From assembly GCA_046260765.1 (NCBI GenBank), contig JBHEOO010000007.1:1-64000 (forward strand): DNA of 64,000 nucleotides. Reading direction: 5' to 3'. Positions 35,823 to 45,670 of this stretch are shown here, piece after piece. Numbering within the stretch: the stretch's first letter is position 1; the number at the start of each line of letters is the position of its first letter. The DNA is from Chromatocurvus sp046260765. GTDB lineage: Bacteria; Pseudomonadota; Gammaproteobacteria; Pseudomonadales; Halieaceae. A program made the position numbers and the translations under genes. The notes under the pieces were generated by a model that saw nothing but the letters and a program-made list of their open reading frames with translations, was not told the origin of the DNA and made no database searches.

Positions 35823-36074
35823 TTACTTCTTGAGTTGCCGGTAGACTGCGAGGAGCACGATGGCGCCGATCGTCGCCGTCGTGATGCTGCCGAGGTTGAT
35901 GCCGCCGCCGACGCTGCCCAGGCCGAAGAAGCTCCCCAGGAAACCGCCCACGAATGCACCGGCAATGCCCAGGGCGATGGTTATGATCCAACCGCCGGGG
36001 TCTCTGCCCGGCATGAGAAACTTGCCCAGTATGCCGGCAATCAAGCCCAGTAGAATCCAAGAGAGAATGCCCAT
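35823..36074 (-). CDS. GlsB/YeaQ/YmgE-family stress membrane protein
   Basis: An 83-aa protein with three glycine-rich helices: SWILLGLIAGILGKFLMPG, GWIITIALGIAGAFVGGFLGSFFG and SITTATIGAIVLLAVYRQL. The LMPGRDPGGW loop is the hallmark of the transglycosylase-associated/GlsB family, membrane proteins linked to general stress response. A GAGGAG ribosome binding site precedes the ATG. It is monocistronic. The molecular role is not known. Confidence 0.85.
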   Translation of the reverse strand: MGILSWILLGLIAGILGKFLMPGRDPGGWIITIALGIAGAFVGGFLGSFFGLGSVGGGINLGSITTATIGAIVLLAVYRQLKK

Positions 36075-36463
36075 TGTTTACTCCTCTGTGCTATGAAAAA
36101 GGTGCCATCTCGACGCGGCATGACAAGGATAACGCTGGTAGTGTAAACGTGCACGTACCTCACGAACCAACAGCCAATTTCTCTACGTCAGTACAAAGCA
36201 GCAAAGAGCGCATGAACGGAACTCACGTACGTCGAGGAGAGTAACAGTGGCATGCCGAACCGCTCAAACCGGTTTTGAGCGAGGCTTTAGCGACCCTCGA
36301 GAGGTGCACGCATTTCGTCCTGGCCTTTCCTCTGTAGCAACGACAATGTGCGTTGACGTACCGAATTCCAAACTTCCGTTCAATAGACTCTGTTCTTTGA
36401 ACAGCCTGCGAACACTCCGTTTTTTCGTGACAGCATTCATCCTTTCGGTTGGCCCCAAATCTA
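36075..36463. other. intergenic, holds one short inverted repeat
   Basis: About 390 bases between divergent genes. CGCTCAAA-CCGGT-TTTGAGCG (36261-36281) is an 8-bp inverted repeat that could be an operator or weak hairpin. Frames here are shadows without domains. Confidence 0.4.
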
Positions 36464-37591
36464 ATGATAGCTACCACAACACCAGTATTGATCTACTACG
36501 ACATGCGAATGCTCGGCCACAATCCGCACGGGTGGGACCCCAGTCATCCGGCCTGGACCGACGCCGTCAAGGCGATGATCGCGCTGCAGTATCCCGGCAG
36601 CAACCTGGAAACCTACAGTCACCCGGAGCGCCCGGATCGACTGACCGCGATCGTCGACCGACTGATGCTTGATCCAATCGAAGGGGTACGCTGGATGCTG
36701 CCGACGGCGGCCAGCGCGTCTCAACTTGAGCGGGTTCATGACAAGACCTATGTCGCTCATATCGAGTCGTTGGAGGGTGAATCCTGCTGGCTGGCCCAGG
36801 ATACCACTGCCGTGTCGCCGGACAGTGTAGAAGCGGCCCGCCTGGCTGCCGGATCGGGAATCAGCGCTGTCGAGGCCATCTCGGCGGGTAAGGCCCGACG
36901 GGCGTTCTGTATTGTCCGGCCACCTGGCCATCATGCCCATTCGGGTCGGGCCTCCGGCTTTTGTCTTTACAACAACCTTGCGGTTACCGCTGCCCATGCG
37001 CGCGAAAGCCTTGGTTATCAGCGAGTGATGGTCTGGGACTGGGACATGCACCACGGAAATGGCACGCAGGAAATCTTCTGCTCGGATCCCTCCGTTCTGG
37101 TGGTTGATAGCCACTGTGCGGCGCCTTTTTATCCCGGCAGCGGGCTGCTGACTGAAACCGGGACCAAAGCGGGAGTCGGCTCTCAGATCAACGTGCCCTT
37201 GCCTCCGGGGAGCGGCAACGCGGCACTGCTTAAGGTATTCGACGAGGTAGTGAAGCCGGCCGCAAGGGCGTTCCGGCCAGATATTCTGCTGGTGTCCTCA
37301 GGCTTCGACTGTCATTACCTTGACATGACCTGCGCCATAGATGAGACCGGTTTCGCAATTCTTGCCCAAAGCATGAGCGAGCTGGCGGATGAGCTATGCG
37401 ACGGCCGCCTGGTGCTTCTTCTTGAGGGCGGCTATAACGCCCAGGCATTGGCTGATAGCGCTCACGCTGTCATCAGGGCGCTGGCGGGGAACCCGGTCAA
37501 TGCGTGCAATATCATGCCGGAGGACCCTGGCTGCGCGGCTGTGGCGGCTGCCGTCCGGTTTCATCGAGCATTGCTCCAGTCTCCCCGGTGA
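36464..37591 (+). CDS. class II histone deacetylase-like amidohydrolase
   Basis: A 375-aa arginase/deacetylase-fold protein. Catalytic and zinc residues are seen in VRPPGHHAHSGRASGFCLYNN (tandem His), VWDWDMHHGNGTQEIF (zinc Asp and His), VVDSHCAAPFYPGSG and SSGFDCHYLD (zinc Asp), with LEGGYN near the end. Bacterial members deacetylate polyamines or other acetylated amines. In the usual position of the DxHxGNGT motif the sequence is canonical. ATG 36464 is preferred over TTG 36449. Substrate unknown. Confidence 0.82.
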   Translation: MIATTTPVLIYYDMRMLGHNPHGWDPSHPAWTDAVKAMIALQYPGSNLETYSHPERPDRLTAIVDRLMLDPIEGVRWMLPTAASASQLERVHDKTYVAHIESLEGESCWLAQDTTAVSPDSVEAARLAAGSGISAVEAISAGKARRAFCIVRPPGHHAHSGRASGFCLYNNLAVTAAHARESLGYQRVMVWDWDMHHGNGTQEIFCSDPSVLVVDSHCAAPFYPGSGLLTETGTKAGVGSQINVPLPPGSGNAALLKVFDEVVKPAARAFRPDILLVSSGFDCHYLDMTCAIDETGFAILAQSMSELADELCDGRLVLLLEGGYNAQALADSAHAVIRALAGNPVNACNIMPEDPGCAAVAAAVRFHRALLQSPR

Positions 37592-37817
37592 AGGTAGTCG
37601 GCCCGGACCACTTTACCTGAGCCTTTGCTCTCGCTATTGTTGCTCGCAAGAGTGGTGGTGTCATGTCGCTGGCTTGGCTATCGTTATTCAAGTTCTTTGC
37701 GTCAGATGGTCCCGGCGCCACCTGACGTGTCCCGGAAAGTACATCATCCCAGTGAAAACCGTTGCTGGGTAATGGACACGGATTGTTATCAATTGTTGTT
37801 AGAGGTGCCCAGACCAC

Positions 37818-38891
37818 GTGCGCGTAATTCGATTGGCTATTGCCTCACCGTTGGTACTCATCCTGTTGCTCTCCGCCTGTGGTGAGGCACCCGAAGAGGT
37901 CGACAGGCCGTCTCCTTCACAACGGCCCGTGCTCGTGGAATCGGTCACGGCGTCGGTGCAGTCCATACCGGTGATTGCTGAGGCGGTGGGGACATTGCGC
38001 GGCAACGAGTCGGTCACGCTCATGGCCAAACTGACCGAGCAGGTCAGTGCTACTTTTTTTGAGGGCGGAGAGCTTGTTCGCCAGGGGGAGGTGCTGGTCG
38101 AACTGATAGACGTGGAGCAGCTTGCGCTGTTGCGCGAGGCGGAGGCCAGACTGAAGGAAACGCGCCTGCAGCTGGATCGACTGGTTTCGCTCGGTGCCGA
38201 AATCGCCACGGCGTCGGAAATCGATATCGCCCGCACACGCGCTGATGCGAACGAGGCTTTGCTGGAGGCGCTGCGTTCGCGAATCACAGACCGTACGATT
38301 CGCGCACCCTTCGACGGCATCATAGGATTTCGCCAGGTAAGTGTCGGTGCGCTGCTGACACCCGGAACGGTCATTGCAGAGCTGGATGACATTGACCCCA
38401 TGAAGCTGGATTTCACACTACCTGAGGCCTACCTGTCCAGAATCGAGCAGGGTGACCCTGTAAACGCTGAGAGTGTGGCCTGGGAAGGCGAGCGCTTCTC
38501 GGGCACGGTCACCCGCATTGGCGGCCGTGTCGATCCGGTAACCCGTGCATTTCCGGTGCGCGCCTTGATCAGAAACAGCGATGCACGACTGCGCCCGGGC
38601 ATGCTCATGACCTTGCGCGTTTCCCTCGGTGAAACCCGAAGTATTGTCGTTCCCGAGAGCGCACTGCTTCAGGTCGGTGCCCAGAGTTCGGTCTACATGA
38701 TCGATGTTGAGGGCTTCGCGCGCCGCGTATCGGTTGAGATTGGTCGGCGCCTGCCAGGGGCCATCGAAATCGTCTCTGGTATTGCTCCCGGTGATCGGGT
38801 AGTCGTCACCGGGCAGCTGACGCTCAGACCCGGCGTTCGTGTTGTGGAGGCGGTCACCGCCAAGCCGTCTTCTGAAGACATTGTAAACTAG
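37818..38891 (+). CDS. RND efflux periplasmic adaptor (membrane fusion) lipoprotein
   Basis: A lipobox (LLLSAC) gives a lipid-anchored adaptor of 357 aa. The order is lipoyl half (SVTLMAKLTEQVSATFFEGGELVRQGEVLVEL), a helical hairpin (ALLREAEARLKETRLQLDR), second lipoyl half (IRAPFDGIIGFRQVSVGALLTPGT), then beta-barrel and membrane-proximal domains (PVRALIRNSDARLRPGM, SALLQVG). It connects the inner-membrane pump 10 nt downstream to an outer-membrane channel that must be encoded elsewhere. GTG start. Confidence 0.9.
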   Translation: MRVIRLAIASPLVLILLLSACGEAPEEVDRPSPSQRPVLVESVTASVQSIPVIAEAVGTLRGNESVTLMAKLTEQVSATFFEGGELVRQGEVLVELIDVEQLALLREAEARLKETRLQLDRLVSLGAEIATASEIDIARTRADANEALLEALRSRITDRTIRAPFDGIIGFRQVSVGALLTPGTVIAELDDIDPMKLDFTLPEAYLSRIEQGDPVNAESVAWEGERFSGTVTRIGGRVDPVTRAFPVRALIRNSDARLRPGMLMTLRVSLGETRSIVVPESALLQVGAQSSVYMIDVEGFARRVSVEIGRRLPGAIEIVSGIAPGDRVVVTGQLTLRPGVRVVEAVTAKPSSEDIVN

Positions 38892-38901
38892 GGTTTAGCC
38901 T

Positions 38902-41900
38902 ATGAGACTTCCGGAAATCTCCGTACAGCGGCCGGTGTTTGCAACCGTCATTGCGCTGCTGCTCGTCTCCTTCGGCATCATGTCTTTCCTGCAGCTGCCC
39001 ACCCGGGAATATCCGGATATTTCACCGATTCAGGTCTCCGTGGTCACTGACTATGAGGGAGCCTCCGCCGACGTTATCGAGACACGTATCACCAAGCCGA
39101 TTGAGGACGAGATCGGCGGAATTGCAGGTATCCGCACAATTCGCAGCACCAGCAGTGATGGCCGCTCGATCATCACGGTGGATTTTCTGATCGGGCGTGA
39201 TCTCGACGCCGCTGCCAACGATGTTCGTGATCGGGTTTCCCGGGCCACCGGCCGGCTCCCGGACGAGGCGGAGCTACCCCGCGTTACCAAGGCGGACGGC
39301 GAGACCTCGGCGCTGGTGTACATCAGCGTTGAGGGGGGCGGGCGATCTCCCATGGAAACCACCGACTACACGGAGCGCTACATTGTTGACCGATTTGCGG
39401 TTCTCCCTGGCGTCGCACAGGTCAACATTTTCGGCGGCTCGTCGCGATCCATGCGCGTGTGGCTCGACCGCCAGAAACTGAGTGCCCGGGAACTGACCGT
39501 CAGCGACGTACTCGATGCACTGCGTCGGGAAAACCTGGAGCTGCCAGCCGGCCGCCTGGAGTCGCGCCAGCTGGAGTTTCCCGTTCGGGTAAACCGGGGC
39601 TATCGAACAGCTGAAGATTTTCGACGTCTGGTGCTGAGGCAGGGTGATGACGGGCATCTGGTCATGCTGGCGGAGGTGGCCCGTGTAGAGGAGGGGCCTG
39701 CCACCGTGAGACGTGTCTTCAAAAGTAACGGAGTCGACAGTCTCTCCATCGGCATTTTCAAACAGTCGGATGCCAATACCATTGACGTTCTGGATGCGGT
39801 GCGGGAAGAAATCACTGCCCTTGAGAGCGATTTACCCCCGGGAATGGCGCTTTCCGCATCAGGTGACGCTTCCGCATTTATTCGAGCAGCTATTAACGGC
39901 GTCTACTACACCATCGCGCTGACTATCGGCCTTGTCTCCGTGGTCATACTGCTGTTCCTGGGCACTATGCGCGCCACTCTGATTCCCGTGGTGTGTATAC
40001 CGGTGTCATTGCTGGGGGCCGTGATTGCCCTGCAGGCGCTGGGTTTTTCCCTCAATCTGATCACGCTGCTGGCCATGGTGCTGGCCATCGGACTGGTGGT
40101 GGATGACGCCATTGTCGTTCTCGAGAACATTTATCGGCGCATCGAGGAGGGTGAACCGCCGCTTCTCGCGTCGGCGAACGGCGCCAAGCAGGTGGGCTTC
40201 GCGGTCATCGCCACGACGGCGGTTCTGCTTGCCGTGTTCAGTCCTGTTCTGTTTTTGCAGGATGCCTCTGCTCGACTCTTTGTTGAACTGGCTGCCACTA
40301 TTTCAGTGGCCGTGGTGGTGTCCTCCATGCTGGCGCTGTCCCTTGTTCCCATGCTGTGCAGTCAGGTTTTGCACAAAGGCGGCTCAAATGGAATTCTCAG
40401 CCGTTTTGTCGATAAGAACCTCAGTGCCCTGCGCCGTGCTTACGAGCGCACGCTCCGCGGTCTGCTCAGACACGCGTGGACTGCACCGCTGCTTGTCGTT
40501 GCCGCCCTCGCGGTGTTGCCGATGCTCCTCGGCCAGCTCCAGCGCGAGTATATTCCGGTAGAGGATCAGGACTCGGTGATGGCCCTGATCACCGCGCAGG
40601 AAGGAACCAACATAGACACCATGCGAGGCATTATCAATCGCATGGAACCGCCACTGCTGGAGTTGGAGAAGGCCGGTTCCCTGAATCGGGTTCTGTTTGT
40701 GACACCCTTCAGAAACTCCACCTCGTCCTCAGTCGCCTTCTCGCGCACTTCCATGGTGCCCTGGGATCAGCGGGATTACAGTGCGTTCGAGCTGCGCGAT
40801 CTGTTGCAGAAAGAGTGGAGCACGATCGCCGGCGTGCGCACCCAGGTGTTCCTGCCTGCTGGCCTCGGTCAGCGAGGTCCGGACACGCCGGTACAGTTCG
40901 TGTTGCAGGGACCCGATTATCTGACGCTGGCGCAATGGCGTGACATCGTGATGGACAAGGCTCGGGAGAGCGGCCTGTTTGGCATGCTGACGTCAGATCT
41001 CAAGGAAAACCAGCAGCAGGTTTTCGTCAGTGTCAGTCCGGCGCGTGCTGCCGCTCTGGGCGTCAGTACCCGGGAGGTGGCCGAGGCCTTGCAGGCGCTG
41101 ATGACAGAGCAGGAGGCCACAACGTATTCCATTGATGGCGAAGAGTATCCGGTGATCGTGCAGCTGGAAGAGGCGCAGAGAGTTACCCCCGACGATATCG
41201 GTAATATCCGGGTGCGCAGCGCCGGTGGTAGGCTGATACAGCTCTCCAATTTACTGCAGACAGAAAGCAGCGCGGGGATAGCCACCCTGAACCGCTACAA
41301 TCGGCTGCGCTCCGTGACGATAAACGGGACCCTTGCCGAGGGCGTGTCACTTGGCGAGGGTCTTGCCTTCCTGGAGTCCAGCGTTGCGGAGCATCTCCCT
41401 GCGGCGGCAAAGGTGGATTACCGTGGGCAGTCGCTTGACTACAAGGAATCTACCGGGGATATCTATGTCGCGTTTGGACTCGCACTGCTGGTGCTGTTTC
41501 TTGTGATGGCGGCGCAGTTCGAAAGCTTTGTTCATCCCACGGTGATCATGGTCACGGTACCTCTGGCCTTGGCGGGAGGGTTACTCGGTTTGATGCTGAT
41601 GGGCATGTCGTTCAACCTGTTCAGCCAGATCGGCATGTTGATGCTGATCGGTATTGCCACGAAGAACGGTATTTTGCTGGTGGAGTTCATCAACCAGGTT
41701 CGCGATGAGGGCGTTGACTTTAATGAGGCAATTGTCCGGGCGTCAGTACTGAGACTTCGGCCGGTGCTGATGACGGCGGTCTCGACCATTGTCGGGGCCC
41801 TGCCGCTGGTTGTCATGGAAGGTCCCGGCTCTGCCAGTCGCAACGTACTCGGGGTGGTCGTCCTGTTCGGTGTCTCCATGGCCACGCTGTTCACGCTGTA

Positions 41901-42024
41901 TCTGGTGCCGGCCGTGTATCAGGTGATAGCCCGCCGTACGGGTTCTCCCGAGGCAATTGCCCGTCGCATGGAGGCGCTTGCCTCAGCTCAGGTTGGGGAT
42001 GATCTCGAGGCGCGCAGTCACTGA
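38902..42024 (+). CDS. HAE1-type RND multidrug efflux permease
   Basis: A 1040-aa pump of normal length with 12 expected helices and two large periplasmic loops. Proton-relay aspartates are in LAMVLAIGLVVDDAIVVLENIYRR (helix 4, about residue 395). Other hallmarks are LPTREYPDISPIQVSVVTDYEGASADVIE at the start, FQSFVHP-like AAQFESFVHPTVIMVTVPLALAGG and SRNVLGVVVLFGVSMATLFTLYLVPAVY at the end. It belongs to the AcrB/MexB branch and works with the adaptor just upstream. No TolC-like gene or regulator is adjacent. It converges with a DUF885 gene 7 nt away. Confidence 0.93.
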   Translation: MRLPEISVQRPVFATVIALLLVSFGIMSFLQLPTREYPDISPIQVSVVTDYEGASADVIETRITKPIEDEIGGIAGIRTIRSTSSDGRSIITVDFLIGRDLDAAANDVRDRVSRATGRLPDEAELPRVTKADGETSALVYISVEGGGRSPMETTDYTERYIVDRFAVLPGVAQVNIFGGSSRSMRVWLDRQKLSARELTVSDVLDALRRENLELPAGRLESRQLEFPVRVNRGYRTAEDFRRLVLRQGDDGHLVMLAEVARVEEGPATVRRVFKSNGVDSLSIGIFKQSDANTIDVLDAVREEITALESDLPPGMALSASGDASAFIRAAINGVYYTIALTIGLVSVVILLFLGTMRATLIPVVCIPVSLLGAVIALQALGFSLNLITLLAMVLAIGLVVDDAIVVLENIYRRIEEGEPPLLASANGAKQVGFAVIATTAVLLAVFSPVLFLQDASARLFVELAATISVAVVVSSMLALSLVPMLCSQVLHKGGSNGILSRFVDKNLSALRRAYERTLRGLLRHAWTAPLLVVAALAVLPMLLGQLQREYIPVEDQDSVMALITAQEGTNIDTMRGIINRMEPPLLELEKAGSLNRVLFVTPFRNSTSSSVAFSRTSMVPWDQRDYSAFELRDLLQKEWSTIAGVRTQVFLPAGLGQRGPDTPVQFVLQGPDYLTLAQWRDIVMDKARESGLFGMLTSDLKENQQQVFVSVSPARAAALGVSTREVAEALQALMTEQEATTYSIDGEEYPVIVQLEEAQRVTPDDIGNIRVRSAGGRLIQLSNLLQTESSAGIATLNRYNRLRSVTINGTLAEGVSLGEGLAFLESSVAEHLPAAAKVDYRGQSLDYKESTGDIYVAFGLALLVLFLVMAAQFESFVHPTVIMVTVPLALAGGLLGLMLMGMSFNLFSQIGMLMLIGIATKNGILLVEFINQVRDEGVDFNEAIVRASVLRLRPVLMTAVSTIVGALPLVVMEGPGSASRNVLGVVVLFGVSMATLFTLYLVPAVYQVIARRTGSPEAIARRMEALASAQVGDDLEARSH

Positions 42025-42031
42025 GTCGTCG

Positions 42032-43870
42032 TCAAGGTGTCGCAACCAGCCAGTCTGCCACTCTGCGTTCAAGAAGCGGTAGCGGCAGCGACCCCGCGCC
42101 AATAACGGCGTCATGGAAGTCGCGGATGTCGTACTTCACACCGAGCTGCTGCCTGGCGACATCTCGCAGCTCCAGGATTTTTATCATGCCAAGCTTATAC
42201 CCGAGCGCCTGTCCCGGATTGACAAAGAAGCGCTCCACTTCCGTGACAATATCGCCCTCGGACAATGGCGTGTTCTCGCGAAAATAGTCGATTGCCTCCT
42301 CCCGACTCCAGCGTTTGGCGTGGATGCCGGTGTCCAGCACGAGCCGAACGGCGCGCCAGAGTTCGTTCTGCAGGCGGCCGAAGTTGTCGTAGGGATCTCG
42401 GTAAAAACCCATTTCCCGCGCAAGCTGTTCCGCATACAGCGCCCAGCCCTCGGTGAATGCCCCGTAACCTGACTGACGGCGAAAGCTCGGCAGGTCGTCA
42501 AGCTCCTGCGCCAGGGCGATCTGAAAGTGATGTCCCGGCACCGACTCGTGATAGGTAATTGCCGTGAAGACATACTTCTGAACGCTGGTCATGTCGGCGA
42601 GATTTGCGTAATAAATACCGGGCTTGCCGCCGTCAGCCGACGGCCGGTTGTAAAATGCGATGCTGGTGGAGTTCTCGCGCCAGGGCTCGACGCGGCGCAC
42701 GATCAGATCTGCTTTTGGCAGCACATTGAAATAGTCGTCGACCACCGCGTAAATCTCGGCAATCTGCGCTCGTGCATCCTCCAGGAATTGCTCTCTGCCA
42801 GCGTCCGAGTCTTCATGATAGTTGTCTGGATCATTGCGGATAACATCGAAAAATTCACGCAAGGTACCGCTAAACTCCACTTCGGCCATGACCCCACGCA
42901 TTTCATCGTGCAGCCGGCCGACCTCAGCAAGCCCGATCTTGTGAATCTCGTCGGGCGACAGTGTCAGTGCAGTATGATGGAGGACTCGATTGCGATAGTA
43001 GGCTTCACCGTCAGGCAAAGACCAGACACCACGATTGCCGTCTGCCAGGACCTGTTGGCGTTTGACCTCGCTGATAAGGGCGTCGAATCCTCGTTTGTAC
43101 GGACCTTTGAGCGCCGCAGTCGCTTTTTCCAGTAGAGCGTCCCGCTCGGCGGGATCTATTGCAAGAGCTGCGACTTTCTCGCGGAAATCGGCGAAGACAG
43201 TGTTTTCCTGCGACGAGTTGTCGACAGGTATGCCCGAGGCGATACTGCTTGCATCAGTTATTATGGCTGGGAAAGAAAATGCCGGAGGCACAACACCGAA
43301 ATCCGCACGATCTTTCAATTTGTTCACGTATTCAAGCAACATACCTTTGAGGCCGCTAATGCGCGAAATATAGTCTTCGGCGTCCTTTACTGTCTTTATC
43401 GGGTGGTTGTTCTGTAAAACGGTGATCAGATCCGTGAGCTGTCCGTTGAACTGGTCGACCACATAGGCATGCCGGCGGAATTCGCTGTCTGCGATCAGGC
43501 GCTCACCGTTAAATTGAAAGAGGTCATAGCTCAGCCGGTCTACGGAATTCAGACTGGCATAGTCATAATCATTTTCGAGGCGCGCAAGATCATCTCGGGT
43601 GCGTGCCACGCTCTCGGCGTAGGCGTTATCCGATACGTCGTCCCACTCACCCAGCCTGTCGGTCTGATAACCGAGCCTGGACTGCCTTACCGGGTGCATG
43701 GCAACTTCGCGCTCAAAAACCTCTTCGAAAAACGCGTTGATCGGGACCGGTCCGGCTGCACTCTCATCTTTTACAGCTGGAATAGCGGGCTCTGGTTGAA
43801 AGCCGGCAGACATCAGCACTGCGATAAAAAACCCCGCAGCCCAGACACGCTTGAAAAGTTCCATCCGCAT
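42032..43870 (-). CDS. secreted DUF885 protein (putative metallopeptidase)
   Basis: A 612-aa protein with a hydrophobic leader (AAGFFIAVLMSAGFQPEPA) and a DUF885 domain. ITYHESVPGHHFQIALAQE (about residue 435) gives an HExxxGHH-like zinc motif and YGAFTEGWALYAEQLAREMG a following glutamate, as in zincin-like carboxypeptidases. PGQALGYKLGMIKILELRD is the typical C-terminal helix. Length agrees with the family. Substrate unknown, peptidase activity inferred from fold. Confidence 0.85.
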   Translation of the reverse strand: MRMELFKRVWAAGFFIAVLMSAGFQPEPAIPAVKDESAAGPVPINAFFEEVFEREVAMHPVRQSRLGYQTDRLGEWDDVSDNAYAESVARTRDDLARLENDYDYASLNSVDRLSYDLFQFNGERLIADSEFRRHAYVVDQFNGQLTDLITVLQNNHPIKTVKDAEDYISRISGLKGMLLEYVNKLKDRADFGVVPPAFSFPAIITDASSIASGIPVDNSSQENTVFADFREKVAALAIDPAERDALLEKATAALKGPYKRGFDALISEVKRQQVLADGNRGVWSLPDGEAYYRNRVLHHTALTLSPDEIHKIGLAEVGRLHDEMRGVMAEVEFSGTLREFFDVIRNDPDNYHEDSDAGREQFLEDARAQIAEIYAVVDDYFNVLPKADLIVRRVEPWRENSTSIAFYNRPSADGGKPGIYYANLADMTSVQKYVFTAITYHESVPGHHFQIALAQELDDLPSFRRQSGYGAFTEGWALYAEQLAREMGFYRDPYDNFGRLQNELWRAVRLVLDTGIHAKRWSREEAIDYFRENTPLSEGDIVTEVERFFVNPGQALGYKLGMIKILELRDVARQQLGVKYDIRDFHDAVIGAGSLPLPLLERRVADWLVATP

Positions 43871-43940
43871 TATCTCATCCGCAAGTTAAATTTTTTTTGT
43901 AATTCAATCGGAAAGGGCCGCGCCCGGTGCGGGAGCGGCA

Positions 43941-43973
43941 GGGCGGGCACGCAACGTCAGTCGATGCCCGCCC
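43941..43973 (-). terminator. hairpin downstream of OmpA-like gene, possible terminator
   Basis: GGGCGGGCA and TGCCCGCCC form a 9-bp GC stem with a 15-base loop, just past the stop of the minus-strand OmpA-like gene. No T-run follows directly, so it may be Rho-independent only weakly or serve to protect the mRNA end. Confidence 0.4.
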
Positions 43974-43981
43974 CGATCAGA

Positions 43982-45007
43982 TCAGGACTCCCTCTCAGGA
44001 ACCCTTTGCTCGTCGTCGGAGATCACGACTTCCACACGGCGGTTCAGCTGTCGACCGGCCTGGTTGTCGTTAGAGGCAACCGGATAATCCGGGCCAAAGC
44101 CGCGGGTGCGGATGCGATCCTCCTCAACGCCACGTTCAGTCAGTGCCATCTTTACCGCGTTGGCGCGCCGTTCCGAGAGTCCGAGGTTGTAGTCGCGCCC
44201 ACCGGTGGAGTCGGTGAAACCTTCAACAAGCACCTGGCGTTCGCCGTATTCGTCGAGAAAAGCAGCGATCTGCTCGATGGTGCGTTCGGCACCGCCGCGC
44301 AGCTCGGCACTGTCCACGTCGAACAGCACGTCGCTACCGAGCGTCAGCACGAGTCCGCGCTCGGTCGGGCGCGCTTCCAGATCAGCCACCTGCTGCTGCA
44401 GCCGCTCAGCCTGCTCGCGCATTTCGCGGGTTTCGCGCTCGAGTTCCTCGGCGCGCGCCTCTGCCATCATACGTTCGGCACGTGCGGTTTCTGCCGCGCG
44501 TTCGGCCTGTTCCCGCAGAGCCAGCGCTTCACTGGCTTCAAGTTCGGCGCGCATGCGCTGGGCCTCCTCGGCCAGACGATCGGCTTCGGCGCGAGACTGA
44601 CCGGCCCGGGCGGCAGCCGCGTCGCGTTCAGCGCGTGCTGCACGGGCCTCGAGCTGGACGCGCTCGCGTTCGTTGCGCAATTCACCCACGCGATCTTCCA
44701 GACCGCGCCCCTGCGCCGAGGCAGCGGCAATTTCCGCCTGGCGTTCGGCCAGGTAGGCCCGGTGAGACACGACCTCCGTTGTTGCGCCCTGTTTCCAGGC
44801 TGCGTCGGCGGACTCAAGCATTTCCTGGGCCCGGCGTAGTTCTACGGCTGCCAGTTGATTTATCCGTGAGTCCTGCGATGCCGTGGCGACACTGGACCGT
44901 GCCTGCTCAAGGTCTGAATTGGGTTCCGGTGTCGTTGCACAGCCAGCCAGAAACAGGCCCAATGCAAGGGCGATCGCCCTGGAGGGATAGAAATTGAAAA
45001 CGGTCAT
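43982..45007 (-). CDS. OmpA-family lipoprotein with DUF4398 and coiled coil
   Basis: A lipobox (LFLAGC) anchors a 341-aa protein. Residues 25-90 match DUF4398 (ARSSVATA...LAAVELRRAQEMLESADAAW). Residues 95-215 form a long charged coiled coil. Residues 220-335 are an OmpA C-terminal peptidoglycan-binding domain (SDVLFDVDSAELRGGAERTI, VEGFTDSTGGRDYNLGLSERRANAVKMAL, Gxxxxx asparagine/arginine at NRRVEVVI). It probably links the outer membrane to peptidoglycan. It overlaps the upstream DUF4398 lipoprotein gene by 4 nt. Confidence 0.88.
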   Translation of the reverse strand: MTVFNFYPSRAIALALGLFLAGCATTPEPNSDLEQARSSVATASQDSRINQLAAVELRRAQEMLESADAAWKQGATTEVVSHRAYLAERQAEIAAASAQGRGLEDRVGELRNERERVQLEARAARAERDAAAARAGQSRAEADRLAEEAQRMRAELEASEALALREQAERAAETARAERMMAEARAEELERETREMREQAERLQQQVADLEARPTERGLVLTLGSDVLFDVDSAELRGGAERTIEQIAAFLDEYGERQVLVEGFTDSTGGRDYNLGLSERRANAVKMALTERGVEEDRIRTRGFGPDYPVASNDNQAGRQLNRRVEVVISDDEQRVPERES

Positions 45008-45387
45008 TGGCCATCTCCCGGAGTCGATTGCTCAAGTGTGCGTGCCACCTCGGATCTAAGCTCGGCGATGCCGCGTTCCAGTTCTTCAACGGCATCGTTG
45101 GCTCGCTTGCTGCGGGCGCGGAACGCCGCATAGCGGGCATCCATTTCAGCCTGCTCTGCCATCTGCAGTGCCGTCTGATTGTCACCGAGCTGACGCGCCT
45201 GTTCTGCCTGCTCGAGCTTCAGACGCGCCCGACGCAGATCGAGCTCGGCATGCTCGCGTGCACCGGCGTCTTCCGCGTTGGCGACCGCAGAACGCGCCAC
45301 GGCGAGTTCCTCATTGGGGATTGGCGGCTGAGACGCACATGCCGCGAGGAGCGGCACGGAGAGAATCATGGATATCAGGGTTTTCAT
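45004..45387 (-). CDS. DUF4398 lipoprotein
   Basis: A 127-aa lipoprotein (lipobox LLAAC) whose mature part is helical: LAVARSAVANAEDAGAREHAELDLRRARLKLEQAEQARQLG is DUF4398, related to the N-terminal part of the OmpA-like protein that follows. ATG 45387 was chosen because it keeps the lipoprotein signal. The stop overlaps the OmpA-like start, so both are coupled. Envelope role inferred. Confidence 0.82.
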   Translation of the reverse strand: MKTLISMILSVPLLAACASQPPIPNEELAVARSAVANAEDAGAREHAELDLRRARLKLEQAEQARQLGDNQTALQMAEQAEMDARYAAFRARSKRANDAVEELERGIAELRSEVARTLEQSTPGDGQ

Positions 45388-45670
45388 TCGAATTCCTTCT
45401 GTTGCGGATACGATTGCGCTTGTTCTCCGCTGGCTGGTTACATCCGGCGCATCTGCCATTATATCAAGCGGCTATGCTGCTTGTCGTCTCTGTCGCGAAA
45501 GACTTTGCAGCGACAGGCTATCTTACGGAAAAGTGCCGAGCAGAAAGAATCGCCGAAGATGCGTCGCCGAGCATGTGTTGCCGACCATGTGTTGTCGAAT
45601 ATGGGCGCTGGTGAAGGTCAAATCCGTTATCATGACCGGGGAAATCACATGATGTGTCGGAGGATTTGGC

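Noticed and set aside
43469..44839. 456-codon plus-strand frame antisense to the DUF885 and OmpA-like genes
   Set aside because: It reads the reverse of two well-supported genes; high GC makes such shadows long.
45570..45600. Short imperfect CATGTGTTG repeat before msrB as a CRISPR or regulatory array
   Set aside because: Only two copies without spacers.
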